Shown here: piece by piece, positions 1-12,843 of the stretch
Position numbering within the stretch: position 1 is the stretch's first letter
Layout of the letters: every line of letters begins with the position of its first letter
Assembly: GCA_033239525.1 (NCBI GenBank)
Contig: BSYO01000003.1
Span: forward strand, 1,041,001 to 1,105,000
Direction: 5' to 3'
Length of the DNA stretch: 64,000 bases
Origin: Nepenthes gracilis
Lineage: Eukaryota; Streptophyta; Magnoliopsida; Caryophyllales; Nepenthaceae
The notes under the pieces: generated by a model
The model's input: the letters and a program-made list of their open reading frames with translations, nothing else
Database searches by the model: none
Told to the model about the DNA's origin: nothing
Program-made: the position numbers and the translations under genes

Positions 1-8
1 TTAAGCTA

Positions 9-15
<7 letters not shown>

Positions 16-90
<75 letters not shown>

Positions 91-112
91 TGTGTGTGTG
101 TGTGTGTGTGTG
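16..112. repeat. Compound microsatellite (CT)n-(TA)n-(TG)n
   Basis: Three dinucleotide tracts run head to tail: CT at about 16-70 (some 27 units), TA at 71-89 (9-10 units) and TG at 91-112 (11 units). The block ends 18 bases short of the stop codon of the BBE-like gene at 131. In that gene's sense it is CA, TA then GA repeats and would lie in the 3' UTR if the transcript runs that far. Confidence 0.97.
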
Positions 113-130
113 TAGGAATATCTCCACCAA

Positions 131-1924
131 TCAGAATGTAGGAAGGGTTGGAATGCTCTGCTCATTCCTGAAGAAGTTATGAGGATCGACCTTGGTCTTG
201 ATTTGAACCAACCTGTAGAAATTATCCTTGAAGTACTTGATCCCATACCCCATTCCTTCACAATAACTCCTCTTATCTTGATGATTTATTCCCAAATCAA
301 TGTCTCTATAGCAAAAAGAATGCCTCCTTGGAGACTTCGACACGAAAGGAGTCATGTGGGCATGCAGCTCTCTTGTCATATCAATATTATGCTTTGCCAC
401 CTCATCCCCTCCATGAATCCAGCTTGTTGCGTACTGAAACTTGTAGAAGATTCCAGCTCTGTGTGGGAATGGGATCTCATCCTCCGGTATCTCAGCCATT
501 CTCCCCCCATATGGGTTGAATGTAAGTGCAGTTACACGTATTTCAATCATCTTCTTCCATATTCCTTCAAGCCCTTCTCTTGGAATCGGCTCCTTCACAT
601 AATCTGACTTCCTTTTTAGATAGGTAACGTACATTTTCTGAGGTGTCCTGCTAAGCAAAGTATCAACTGGGGTTCCGGTTGGAAAATTCGTGTAAAATAG
701 TACCGATTCGACCCAACTCATTTCTTGGCAATCCGATTGTTGCACTCCAAGTTTTGGTAAACTCTCGTTCATTATGGAGAGAAGTCTTTGGGAGTCTCCC
801 AGAAATAGAGCTAGAAAAGTCGCCTGTATAGTCTTGTTATTCACCACTTTCATCGTGAGCCGGATGAAGAGGTCGTGGTCTAATTTGTAGGGCGCAACGT
901 CCTGCCATTGAAGGACTATATCTAAGGCATTCTGTTCTATGGTCCTTGATATGTTAAATACTGTTACTATTTTTGGCACGCGTACTAGCTTAATTTTGTA
1001 GGCTAAAATGACACCAAAGCTGGCTGCTCCTCCTCCCCTGATCGCCCAAAACAGGTCCTCGCCCATTGTGGTGCGGTTTAGCAACCTACAAATAACCCGA
1101 CATTAGACATTATATAAATAGCGACACTTTTAGTTGCACTATGATTTTGAGTCAAAATCGTAAACTTAATTTCTACCTTTAGGCACTTTCCCTTTTTTTT
1201 AAAATAAGACAAGATTGAATAACATACTTATTAATAACTGTCATATGTGTAATATATTACTTAGCTCCCAATTGCTATTGACCTACCTGCCGTTAACATC
1301 AACTAATTGGGCATCGATGATATGGTCAGCCGAGAGGCCATACTTCCTCATCATATTGCCATAGCCTCCCCCGGAAAAGTGGCCACCCACACCAACAGTG
1401 GGACAAACGCTAGCAGGAAATCCGTGTGTCTTGCTTTTTTGAAAAATTTGGTAGTACAACTCACCTAAAGTTGCACCGGCTTGAACCCATGCTGTTTCTT
1501 CTTCTATATTGATGTCAATCGATCGAAGGTTAAACATGTCAAGGATGAAGAAAGGAACATGGGCGACGTAGGATAGGCCCTCATAGTCATGGCCTCCACT
1601 TCGGATCTTCATTTCAAGACCATGCATCTGAGCGCATACGATCGATGCCTTGATGTGAGACTCGTGCAGAGCGGTCACAATTAACAACGGTTTTGGTGTA
1701 GTAGATGTATTAAAACGTAAGTTGTGGATGTAGGATTCTAAAATGAATGAGTAAGAAGAATTATTTTTAGTGTAGATAGCCATTGATATTGGATAGGAGG
1801 GTTGAGAGTGGCGAATGAGACATTGGACTAAAGTTTCAATGTTTAATACATTTGCATTGGCAAGCGAAATGGCAAAGAAAAATGTGGGGAGCAATGCCAA
1901 ATAGACTGAGAATATTCTCATCAT
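131..1924 (-). CDS. Berberine bridge enzyme-like FAD-linked oxidase (two exons)
   Basis: Exon 1 is 1924-1287 and exon 2 is 1085-131. The 201-bp intron has a GTAGGT donor and a TGTAG acceptor and splits an Arg codon in NGR-LLNRT. The product is 530 aa, the usual family length. It starts with a hydrophobic signal peptide (residues 1-24), so it is probably secreted or vacuolar. Both FAD attachment sites are present: His112 in RSGGHDYEG and Cys174 in VCPTVGVGGHFSGGGYG. MGEDLFWAIRGGG and PYGGRMAEI follow, and the C-terminal BBE domain has YRDIDLGIN and FFRNEQSIP. Family members oxidise alkaloids, monolignols or oligosaccharides using bicovalent FAD and O2; the substrate here cannot be told. The gene looks intact. 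Many family members lack introns, so the single intron is a useful subgroup marker. No partner gene lies nearby. Confidence 0.95.
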
Positions 1925-1979
1925 GTTGGCCTTTGTCTCTTCTTTGATTGTTGAGACAGCTTGATCTTATCGATGCTCA

Positions 1980-1987
1980 TATTTATA
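1980..1987 (-). promoter_or_regulatory. Probable TATA box of the BBE-like gene
   Basis: TATAAATA on the minus strand, 56-63 bases upstream of the ATG at 1924. This spacing leaves room for a short 5' leader. It is judged by motif and position only. Confidence 0.5.
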
Positions 1988-3232
1988 ATAATTGATTAAG
2001 TGACTGATGGTTATATCTATTTAATATGAAAAAATATATCTTTTTATAAAATGTACCGTATTTTATTAATATTTTTTTCATAAATAGTTATATATTTTTT
2101 TTATTAGATATATCCTTTCACGAATAGCTATATACTTTTATTCATCCCATCAACAGATAAATAAATACTTGTTATTATTTAATTTATTTTAATTAAATTG
2201 TCAGTCAAAAATAATTAATATAAATATAAATTTAAACTATTATTATTAATATAATTTTACATATGGAGATCAATTAAAAGTATTCCAACACGAGCAATCT
2301 TACTTTTCTCGGAAGATTATTTCATTTAACAATTTTCTGTTGAAAAGAATTTCCATTCATCCAAACACTACCTAGACAAAAGACATAGTAGCTTTGATGT
2401 ATTTGTTTGGTCTTGGTTTTTTTTTTTTTTTTTGAAAAAAATTTTCTGCATTTTGTGCAATAAATTACATAAACATCATTGCCTACCAAGTATGACCTGA
2501 CTAAACATCTCAATCATATTCAACACGATAAACTATTTCTTTTTTAATGAGCATGTAATATACTCAAAAATTCTTTAAAAACTAATGAGACTTTTCTATA
2601 AACTATTTGACTTTTATTTAATATGTTTTAATGAAGAATTCATAAAATCATCCAAATATAATTTTAATAAAATCTATCAACTGCATGTTTGTGTAAATAA
2701 ATTTTAAAATAAAAAAATAAATAGCTATAATTCCATACAAAAGATAGAAATTACGCTGTTAAAAAAGTTCTCTGCTATTATCTTTTTAGGAGTGTTAATT
2801 ATAATTATGATATTTATCTATTTATATTATTTAGGTAAGTAACTAATCTATAAATAAATAAAAATATTATTTCAATTGAGTATATACCAACTACTGGCAA
2901 GTGTTATTTAAATAATATCAAAAGGTCTAATATGTATATATATAATGAATTAAGAGTCAATTAAATTTTTTTTTAAAAAAATTTAAATATCACTTGCCGT
3001 GTGAAATCCCGTAATATATATTTCACATTATATAAAATTACCATTAATTTATTTATGTAAATGACTAGAAATTCAATTTTTATGTTGAATGATCATGAGT
3101 GTTGATAGAACAATTAAGCATCTACTTCTCCAGATTTCATAACGCATCCGCAGTTGGTATTAAAAATTATGTTAGAATAAAATTAATATAAATATATAAA
3201 TAAATAAAAATAAAAAATAACGTAAAGAAAAG
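1988..3232. other. AT-rich intergenic DNA
   Basis: Upstream of the BBE-like gene. It holds homopolymer runs and short AT repeats. I see no gene, RNA or recognisable element beyond possible promoter sequence in the first few hundred bases. Confidence 0.6.
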
Positions 3233-4210
3233 TCTAGATATGTATCAATCACTGTTGGAGCGTTAACTCAATGAAAGAGGCAGCTTATTCACGATGGTCC
3301 TCACGGTAGACTTCTACTTTAAGAAGGGTCTTGACCATGCAAAAATTTATTTTTTTTAATTTTAATTATGGATTTTAAAATAAATATTTATAATTTAATA
3401 AATTTTAATAAAAAAATTTTAAAGTCAATTATTTTAAAATTATTAAATTATAATTATTTATTTAAAAATAAATAATTAAGATTAATAAAATAAATATCTT
3501 CACTTTTTAAAGAAATGGAGCCCCATCAATACAATCGAGAGCACAGTGCTTTTCTCATTTCAGAGCAATCAAACATTAAACATTATTATTTAAAATTATA
3601 TATTGCCCTTTTTTTTTTTTTTTGATAAAGTCATTTCATTTATAAGTTAGTGCGGTGAGTTTATATTAAATTTTAGGTTACTTTTTTATAAATCTCATAT
3701 CCATTGGCACATCATATTGTGATATGATCGATATATGTATCAATCACTGTATTAATTTTGGAGCCATATTTTAATGAAAGAGTAGCTTAAATCTTGACCG
3801 TAGACTTCTTCACCAACCTGTATAGATTTAACAACCACGAATTTATGCCTATTTCATTTCTTATAGGATTGAAAAGTTTATTCTCCTAATTTTATTAGTA
3901 TATTTTAAACTAAATAATTATCATTTAACTATAATTAAAAAATATTTAAAATTAGTTATTTTAAAATAATTAGATAACAATCATTCACCTAAAAATTAAT
4001 GATCGAGAAAAAAATAAATTTTTTTATTTTTTAAGAGATGGAGTCCCAATTAATCTGACCAATCACGATTTTATTTTTCAAGTCACAATCAAACACTGAA
4101 TAATATTTTTCTTAAATTTATATATAAACTTTTTTTTGTCTTTTTAAAAAAGTCATATCATTCGTAAATTCATACATTAAGTTTAGGATGGATTTCATTG
4201 GTATGTCAAC
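3233..4210. repeat. Imperfect tandem duplication, two ~490-bp copies
   Basis: Copy 1 (about 3233-3725) and copy 2 (about 3728-4210) share ordered landmarks at the same spacing. TGTATCAATCACTGT is at about 3241 and 3736. An AATGAAAGAG...AGCTTA block, GTAGACTTCT, ATGGAG-CCC, CAATCAAACA and a T-run followed by AAAGTCAT then recur in both. The copies have diverged by substitutions and small indels. Nothing in either copy looks coding. Confidence 0.75.
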
Positions 4211-4216
4211 AGTATA

Positions 4217-6846
4217 TGTCACGTTACGGGCCCAAAATCCAAATTTCATTAATCATTAATTAAACTCTAATATAAACACATAATAAATATTAAATCAACC
4301 AAAATTTTTGACCAACCAAAAATTTGACTAATTCATCCCAAATTTTTTTCTTCAAAAAAATAATTGAAAAATAATGTCTCTCAAACCTACTAGATTTTGG
4401 CAAATTTCATACCAGTTTTAGTGTTTTGATAATCCCTTATGAAATCGGAGAATTTTTATCATAACATACTAGCGCAACAAAATTTGTAACCTTAAAAAAG
4501 TGAAACTAGCCAAAAAATGTGAAATCAAAGAAGAGGAAAAGAGAAATGTGAAATTTATTTTTAAATTTTTTTTATAATATAAATATTTTAATATTCTAAT
4601 ATCTTTAAAAATATTAAAATGGCCTTCAAATATTACTTTAACAAGATAAAATAAGGGCCTTGCTATTGTCTTTATTCAACGATCTAGGTTAATGGGTCAC
4701 AGCCCTGTGGGGTAGCCTCCCTCCGTTCCACTCCACCGTCTTTATTTTTTGTACGTATAAAATTTACGTCCTTACATTTTTCATACAAAGGTAGGGTTGC
4801 GATGATATGGTGATCATATGGCCTATAATAATATTAGAACACAGGAAATATTGAGCATAGTGGATTAATATTCAGGTACTTCAAGGATAGGGCAATTGAG
4901 GGCACATATGAACTTGCCCTTGATCGTTATGATAATGTTGAAAGCAGTTGAGGATGAGATAACCGAGAACGAAACCGGTTATGGGGAGATAATGCATACC
5001 AGGGGTTGGGGTTGCAGTGACGGCGTTAGCGGTGAAGAGATGAAGGCGAGTAGTGCGGTCGCAACCACAAGTTGGGTTGAGGGTAGTGTGCCAGTGGGAT
5101 GAAAGGAATACGAGTGCAAGAGGGTCTGTCACTTGCAAGAGCGTTTCAAAGGCTGTGGGAGATGGACTCAGAGAGGGACTGTGGGGTTGGATGGCTGCAG
5201 ATGAATAGTTGGTGGTGGTGCATCCACCGCCGCTCCGGTGGCCGGAGGGGCGTGAGGGGTGGGAGATCTTTAGAAAGAAAGAGGGAAGGAGGGAGGGAGA
5301 GTGATACCAGACGGCCTGGAGAAGAGATTGCGGAAATTTAGAGAGTGAAAAAATAATGAAATTAATTATTGAAGTTTAATTTGCCAACTGTAGTAGAAGA
5401 ATAAGATTGAGAATTAATCAAATTAAAAAGTTAAGAGTTTTCTTAAGTATTATATATATGTAATTTTGATATACATGCATGCATGTAATTTTTTAGCTCT
5501 CTTATTTTAAATATTATTATATATATGTAATTTTTATTAAAGGTTTTAAATTTTTTTTGGTTTTGTGGAACATTTAATAATTATTTTTAATGTTTACAAA
5601 ATAAATAAATATTTTAAAATATTATATTTATATATAAAAATATTTATAAGAAAAACCATAAAACTTATACATTTAGCTTTACATATGTCAGCCCATGTAA
5701 ATAGTTCAGTTTGAACTCTATTTTATATTTCTTAAATGTATTTATATTTTTCTTTGGATGGATAACTTTGTATTTATGAAATTTTATATTTGTAAGTTTC
5801 CCAATGTGGATATTTTTGTGTTTGTGGAGCCACATGTTTGTGCTTTTCCTGGATTTTATATTTGTGCATCATTAGGTATTTATACTTTTTCATGAAGTGG
5901 ATAACTGTAACATTTGTATTTTTTCTATAAAAATAAAAATATATATATGATTTGATATAGTGTCCACTATTGAATATTTTTTAAAAAAATTATTATATAT
6001 AATTGATAAAACGGTATATTTAGATATATTTAGAGTTGGCTTTAGAGTCACCAATATTTAATTCTCCGGTTTTAGTATATTTTAAATTTTTGAGATTTTA
6101 TTTACACATAATTGATAATTTGTCTTTGAAATTTGTAAATTTTGAGACAATCTTTAAATTTATTTGATGTTTAGATTTTGAATTTTTTAGCATTTAAATT
6201 TGTAATATTTGAATAATTTCATACTTTAAATTATTTGATATTCATATGAAATATAAATTATATGAAATTGGACACTTGTTATTTAGATATTGGATCGTTT
6301 GATATATATTAGACTTTGCACATATTTTGATTTATAGACATGTATTTCTTATTGTGTGTATATATATATACTTTACAAACATTTTCAACCCCTTCCAAAT
6401 TAGAAGGTTTTGAAGACCAATAGAATTTCAATCAGGGGATATCTAAAGATTTGATTTAGTTATATTTATATTTAGATTTTGTATTCCTTTGTATTTGGAT
6501 TTCTTTTTTAGATTTATGTTTAACAATTAATACATAATTCAATTATTATAATTTATTTATATTTGGGATTATTATGTTAGTTGAATTTGCTTAGATCTTA
6601 CGTCACCATAGTGTGGATTCTTAGTTGATGTTTTTCTTTGTGTACAATTTGGATTAGTCGGGTTTTATCATTATTATTTGAAGATCAGATAAGAATAATT
6701 CAGTTAGATCCTATATCCATTATAATTTGTGATCCTTTGTTGTTTTTGATTTAGTTTATTTAGATTTGATCCGACTCTAAAGTTTTATTATGATTTTAGT
6801 AAATTATGGATATTAGAATGAAAAAAGTTGATTTTGAGACGTGACA
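4217..6846 (-). mobile_element. Probable degenerate solo LTR (gypsy-like), 2.6 kb
   Basis: The block starts TGTCACGT at 4217 and ends ACGTGACA at 6846, so its ends are inverted and have the TG...CA form of an LTR. It is AT-rich with a CT/GC-rich island near 4880-5340. This layout resembles the candidates at 9118-11342 and 33859-36366. No flanking target-site duplication was found. Short open frames in the island (for example an 85-aa frame at 4881-5138, minus) match no family I know. The plus/minus assignment follows the other two blocks and is tentative. Confidence 0.4.
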
Positions 6847-9117
6847 TTGCTCCTTCTGAATTATGTAATTTCAAGTGATTACTTCATTGTTCACAAATGG
6901 CTGTTTTTAACTTATTAATTTTCCTTGCTGGACAACTGACGCACTCCCACTGATCGGCCGAGTGTTCTTTCATTTCTGACATTCCATAATCAGTCAACAA
7001 AGCCTTTACTCTTTCATTGCCACTGGTTTGGAAATGAACTGCATCAAGACAATTTGGAATTGTATCGAGTGATATTGTTGAAGGGAAAAAATTGGCCAGT
7101 TTATTTTTGTTTTTTGTGTTTTTTTTTTTTTTTAGTCCAACTTGAGGACGAGTTTTTTGCAAATAAAAGAGAATGACAAGGTTCGACTATCCGTCTTGGG
7201 CATTAGAATTCACATTAAAAGAAACAATGGGCTTCAAAATGGAGGATTTCCTAGGGGAATTAAAAGATGAATGCTTTTCAAAGAAGTACTAAAAACTGAA
7301 GCTTCCCAAGATAAAGTTATAGGCTTCCCGTTAAACCTATAAGGTATGAGTTTTAAAAAATTATTTTAATAAAGTTTAATTAAATTTAATTGATATATTT
7401 TTAAATTTAATTAAAATTTTGGTTCAAAATTAAGTATTAGATTGGAGTAAGTTGGGTCGAATAATGTTTGATGTATGCCTAATTTATATATGAATATAAT
7501 TTAGATAAAATATTCGTGACTAAGATGTATTTAAATAGTGCACATACGTATTCAAACCAAAATATTGACACCTCATGTAAACCCAAGGGCTCCTAATGCA
7601 CACTTGAGGGTGCTCATGCGTGATACAAACTTTGTCTCAGCGCTTGACTGGTGATCGAGTGATAGCTTTTTTTGTAAATAAACCTATTGGCTGATTTTGA
7701 CTTATTTTCAGCCAAGTTTTGAGAGAAAAGAAAGAATGAGAAGTAGAAAATGAAGATTTAAGGTGAATTCAAATAATCTTTTAAGTAAAATTAGATAAAA
7801 GATAAGTGTGTTAAAATCTTTTTTTTATATATAATTTTTAGATTTTTTTTATTTTAAATATTCATATATGTATTATTTTTATATTTAAACTATTTTAGAG
7901 TTTGCATGCATGTAATACTATTTTCATTTCATGACATTTTATAAATTATATATTTTAAATTCATATAAATTATGTTTAAATACTGAATTTCTATGTTAAT
8001 ATTCTTATATGCCTTTAAATTTAATATATATGTTCTTGTATGTTCTTAATTTCTACATAAATTTTTTTACATGTTTTCTATTTGTAAGAAAAATGATAGA
8101 ATTTATGTAAATTATGTTGATTTCGTACAATTTCTATATATCTTCAATTTATGCATTAAAATTCTTACATGTCTATATTTTTCACATCATTACTTTTACA
8201 TGTCATACATCAAAGAAAAATTGAGCAAAACTTCACATTAGTTTTTGATGAATGGAATTATTTTATCCGATATGAGAAAAATAAAAATATATTTGTATTC
8301 AATTAGAGTTTTCAATTTGACTCAAATAAGAATCATTATAAAAAAATTGACGAAATATTTCGAACATGTCATAATATATAATTAGTAAATTGAGTGTCGA
8401 ATTTAATATTTATAAATTAAAAAGTATAGCTCGATCCCAATAATAGAAAATAATAAATATTCAATCTACCTATAAGTCATGAATAGTAGTATTTGGCTTT
8501 TGACTTAATAAAGATAATTATAACCTAAATTTTAATATAAATTCTTTATTAATGAGGTCATCACCAATCCTTAATCATTTACATTATAATATAATTTTGA
8601 TATGATTTGTATTTGTATAATTTTTTAGCATATTTGATCATTAGTACACAACTTTTGCATAATGTATGGAAAATTGATGTTATTGGCATTTATAATTTGA
8701 TCATGACATTGTTCTTAACATGTATAATTTTTATATATCCACATATGAGATTATATATATCTTGTTGAATATTAGAATCATTCTTACATTTATTTTTACT
8801 AATCTTTTAAATTAGCGAGTTTGATTGACTTGCATGAGTTTTTAATTTGGAGAATGTTTTTGGAGATCATTTTAAGAGTTTGTTTTTTGTATTATTGTAA
8901 TAATTTAAATTAATAATTGATATTTCAATTAATATCTACAAACGACTATCGACCAATGATGATAATGAGGGTGATGTTTAAGTTTAATTTGATAATTTTA
9001 AAATTTTATAACTTGATACTTTAATTTTGTTTAAGATATTTTTCTTACTTATAGTTTAAAGTCAATTAATTGTGGATATTTGAAATTACTTTCGATTGTA
9101 ACTCTTGTGTCACTTTT
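6847..9117. other. AT-rich intergenic DNA with one unidentified gene-like fragment
   Basis: Almost all of it is AT-rich and without coding signal. At 6884-7162 (minus) a 92-aa frame has an uneven, protein-like composition (NERVKALLTDYG, DQWECVSC). Part of it (about 6975-7090) resembles 11605-11710. I do not recognise the family. The frame opens in a poly-A/T-derived Lys run, so it is at most a fragment of an old coding sequence. Confidence 0.4.
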
Positions 9118-11342
9118 CAAACCCGATCACAATAATAATACTAAAGCAATATTAATTAACCAATGAATTAGCCATTAAATAACCTTTGAACGTGAACATT
9201 ATGTCGATGCCACGACCTATCACAAGTAGAATAAATACATTTATAAATTTGACCGAGTAAAACTAAAATCATCAATCATACCAAATCAACACCAAACCAT
9301 GGTCATACAATGTCCAAATTATAACATAAGAATAAAATATCTTTAGAAGTATCAACTAATTATTTCGGTCTTCACTCTTATTCGTCAGGTAAAAATTCGT
9401 GCGATTCATCTTAAGAAGTTAGTAAAAATAGTAAAAAGTAAATCAAATATTCAATAAGATACAATATACATCAATAAACATATATGTTTTATACTTCAAA
9501 AACAAATGTATGAATCAAGAGCAGGAAACCTTATGTAACACATTTTCAAATTTATTATCTTATTCATTTTCAATCTTAGCCATCAAAATATACTTAAATC
9601 TATCATGAGCAGATACAATAATTTAAATTTGTGCAGAAAACTTATATTATGTAAATTTTAGATTTCTTATTTTATTCTTTCTTAATCTTAGTCATCAAAA
9701 TATGTTTGAAATTTATTTTCTTTAGGGATCAGAGCCATTAGGCCTTACCAACTAAAGAAGTGGTCGATTGAAACTTAAATTGTATTTGTTCATACAAAAC
9801 AAAAACCATAAACTCCTATTCAAGGCTCAGAGGTGAGCCGTCTATATATAATTCTATAGATGGTGACAAATATCATATTTTTCAACCCCGCAAATGATAG
9901 GATCAAACAACGATCTTCCATGATAATATATTAAGGTATGCCAAATATACTACCCGCTAAATCATAACATTTGTCCAATCTTTAATTTAAGAAGTTTTCA
10001 CCTTTTGAAAAACAATTCATCATTTCTTAACATTTGTAAAGTTTTTCTTATGATTCTTTATTTTCTTTTCTTTTTCATAATAAAATTTGATGAAGTTTAT
10101 TAAAATTAAGCAAAATTAGCAACAGTTTATGCAGAAAAAATTTAAAACATTTAATACAGATTTAACAAATATACAATATGTTTTTCTTAATTTTAGAACA
10201 TGCAATATATAATTTCACAGGTAATAATTTAAAATCAACAATTTATAAACACATGAGGTTACTGGGTTCAAATTCTAGGCTTATAAAAACAAATTAACAT
10301 GTTTTCGAATATGAAAAAGGTTTCAGAAATTAAAATAAATCACATATGACATGATAAGATATTTAGATAAGAAATTTATTCATAAAGTCATGAGGAATCC
10401 ACATGTATGTAAGATTAGTTTTAGAATCTTAGTCGAGATGAGTATTAGAACGAAAATATTCGAATAAATCAATAGAAATTAACAATAAGAGAAAAAAAAG
10501 AAGTTTATGCTGTACTTATCTTGACTCAATTTACATTTATCTTTGCTTTGAATGACCCGATTCGAGCTATTGGAGCCTTCTCTCTTCTTTTCTCTCCTAT
10601 GGTCTCTCTTCTCTCTACCTTTCTCTCTCCTCACTGTCGAGCATTGCTTAAAATGGCAGAAAACGATACCCTTGGGTGTTATTTATATCCGTCCAGTGCT
10701 CGAGTGGAGCTCAAACGAGGGTCAAACACCACCTTAATAAAACTAGATTCTAAAATTTGCGCCAAAAGCACGCCTAAAGCTATTATCAAGCGAAGGGCTG
10801 AAATGAGGGTTTTGGATTTCGCACCAATGGGAGCCTCAAGCGAGCTTTGCACGCACGTCATTTCTTATCCATTCACAAATTTGCGCCAAGGGGGCGCCGA
10901 GGGTGCGGGTAAAGTGAGGCTTGAGGGGGGAAGTCTCTAGATTTTGCGCCGACGGGGTGCCTGGTGTGCAATCTAGTTTTTGGGTCGAAAGCAGGCCTCA
11001 GACTTATATCAAGTCCAAATCATCTGATCTAAAATTTAACTTTTTTGATCCATTTTTTACATTCTTTAACCTCAATTATGATTATATTAGTTTAGTTTAA
11101 TTAATTGTAATTAGTATAATTTAGAAACTTGGTCCTTACATTTTGAATCCTGTGATTATATATTATCAAGTTATTTTTTGGGTCGTTTAACGGTATTTGT
11201 TAAAAATTTGTATCCCAATGTTTAGTTTGGGTTTAAATCAATTAAATAAATAATTGTTTTTTCAATATTAAAGACAAAATCTAATTTAAGTTAATTTCAT
11301 CTTATAGAATAAATAAATCCAATTTGAGACTGGAACGTCACA
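9118..11342 (-). mobile_element. Probable solo LTR of a gypsy-type retrotransposon, 2.2 kb
   Basis: The plus strand reads TGTCACTTTTCAAACCCGAT at 9118 and ends GAACGTCACA at 11342; on the minus strand it begins TGTGACGTTCC and ends AAAGTGACA. Early sequence such as ACCAAATCAACACCAAACC near 9286 resembles ends I recall from plant gypsy LTRs, from memory only. A CT-rich stretch (10575-10630) followed by GCGCC-rich sequence (10680-10990) forms the only GC-rich part. A 139-aa open frame at 10521-10940 lies in this island and is not a known protein. No internal retroelement domains follow, so it is a solo LTR or fragment. No clear target-site duplication was seen. Confidence 0.45.
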
Positions 11343-12556
11343 GAACCTCTCCTAATTGCTTTGTCTTCTCACAGCTTCTCTGAAATGGAGGGCCTCTATG
11401 TATGTAAAGGAGGGAAAAAAAGTTCTAAAAATGTGAGATTTGATCCTCCATTGATAAACTACTTGTTCTCTATTGATGAGTGAGTGTAAATAGTAATTTT
11501 TCAAATAGACTAGCAAAGTGTGTCAATCCTATATTGATGAGTAAAATTCAATACTTAGGTGAGTAAATTTTTTAATGTACTGTCTATCGTTTACGGTTGA
11601 GTAATTCCCTTGTAGGAAGCAATCAACAAGGGCTTTTACTCTTTCAGTGATGCTGGTTCAAAATTAAGTTGCATCCAAAGAAAATTTGAAGTGTTTCACC
11701 TTTACTAGCCACGAATGCACAACCTTCACTCATAAAAGGGAGAGTACTCCGCCACAAGAGAGAAGGTAAATAATGCCGGCTAATCAAGAAATTATTACAA
11801 GCACTGCCTGAAATCACCATCAGAAGGGTGACTCGTCTAAGAATTTTGACAACTGACCAAGCCAGAGTAACAAAACTAATTTTTAGGTCATGCTCTGATA
11901 TAATGATAAATATTTTTCAAAACGGTTGAATAACTCTTTATGGAGAGTCTCCTTTCATTATATAGATTCATATAAGAATATTACAAATTTAAATTATCAA
12001 TACTTATTTGACATATCTAAATTAAAAATATAAATAATTAATATATGACTTTCTATATATTTATAAGTTACTATAATTTTTCTCTAAAATTCTTCTATTT
12101 TATAACTCATAATATTTCTAACTGTCTGTGTAAATTTTAATCACATCAAGTACTCTACTAATATAAATATTGCAATCATTTCTCAACTATTTGTTGTATT
12201 TATGAGTGCTTATAAGCAACTAATGGCACAGACGTTTAAGCTATCAGATCCACTACCATTTGTTAAAATCTTTGGAAACTGCCGATGATGGAGTGGTGTT
12301 TATTCCGGTGTGTTTGATAATATCTATACTTAAAAAGTCGAAAATATGATTTGTAAGTCAGTACCTATGTGTAAACTGCTATAACTTATTTAAAATATTT
12401 TAGATATGGCTTTGCTAAATCCACGTAGGAATGATCAGATATCAATAACTTATCACTGCAATGTCAAGTGAGAGAGTATTCATAATCTTAGCTACGGGCT
12501 TTACCTAACAATTGAGTAAGATAATCATTGCATCAAATTCCTCATCTTCAATTGTT
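11343..12556. other. Intergenic DNA, downstream of the CAT pseudogene
   Basis: Mixed sequence with no intact gene. About 11605-11710 (minus strand sense) resembles the fragment near 6975-7090, pointing to an older duplicated or repeated sequence. The rest shows nothing I can identify. Confidence 0.4.
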
Positions 12557-12843
12557 TCAACATGCTAATATTGCTTCAACATGCCTTTGCAGTGTCATAA
12601 GAAGCGTGTAAACCAAGCAACAAGTAGTAAACCAAGAGAATTGCCGTCCAAACAGCAAAACTAATAAAGAATCCTTATTGATCGATTCCAGAAGGAAAAC
12701 GTTCATTAAAATCGATGCTGATGGAGGCCACGGCACCAATGGTATGCCCCACGTTTTCAGTTCCCTAGTTTTTGGGACGGCCACCGTGTCAATATGGAGA
12801 TGGAAACCATCGTAAATATAAACAATGTGGAGATGGAAAGGTA

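Noticed and set aside
4881..5341. Open frames on both strands in a GC-rich island
   Set aside because: Considered as a small secreted or plastid protein; no frame gives a family match and stops interrupt each alternative. It sits inside the LTR-like block 4217-6846.
10521..10940. 139-aa plus-strand frame
   Set aside because: It lies in the GCGCC-rich part of a probable solo LTR, has no known motif, and is best explained as LTR sequence.
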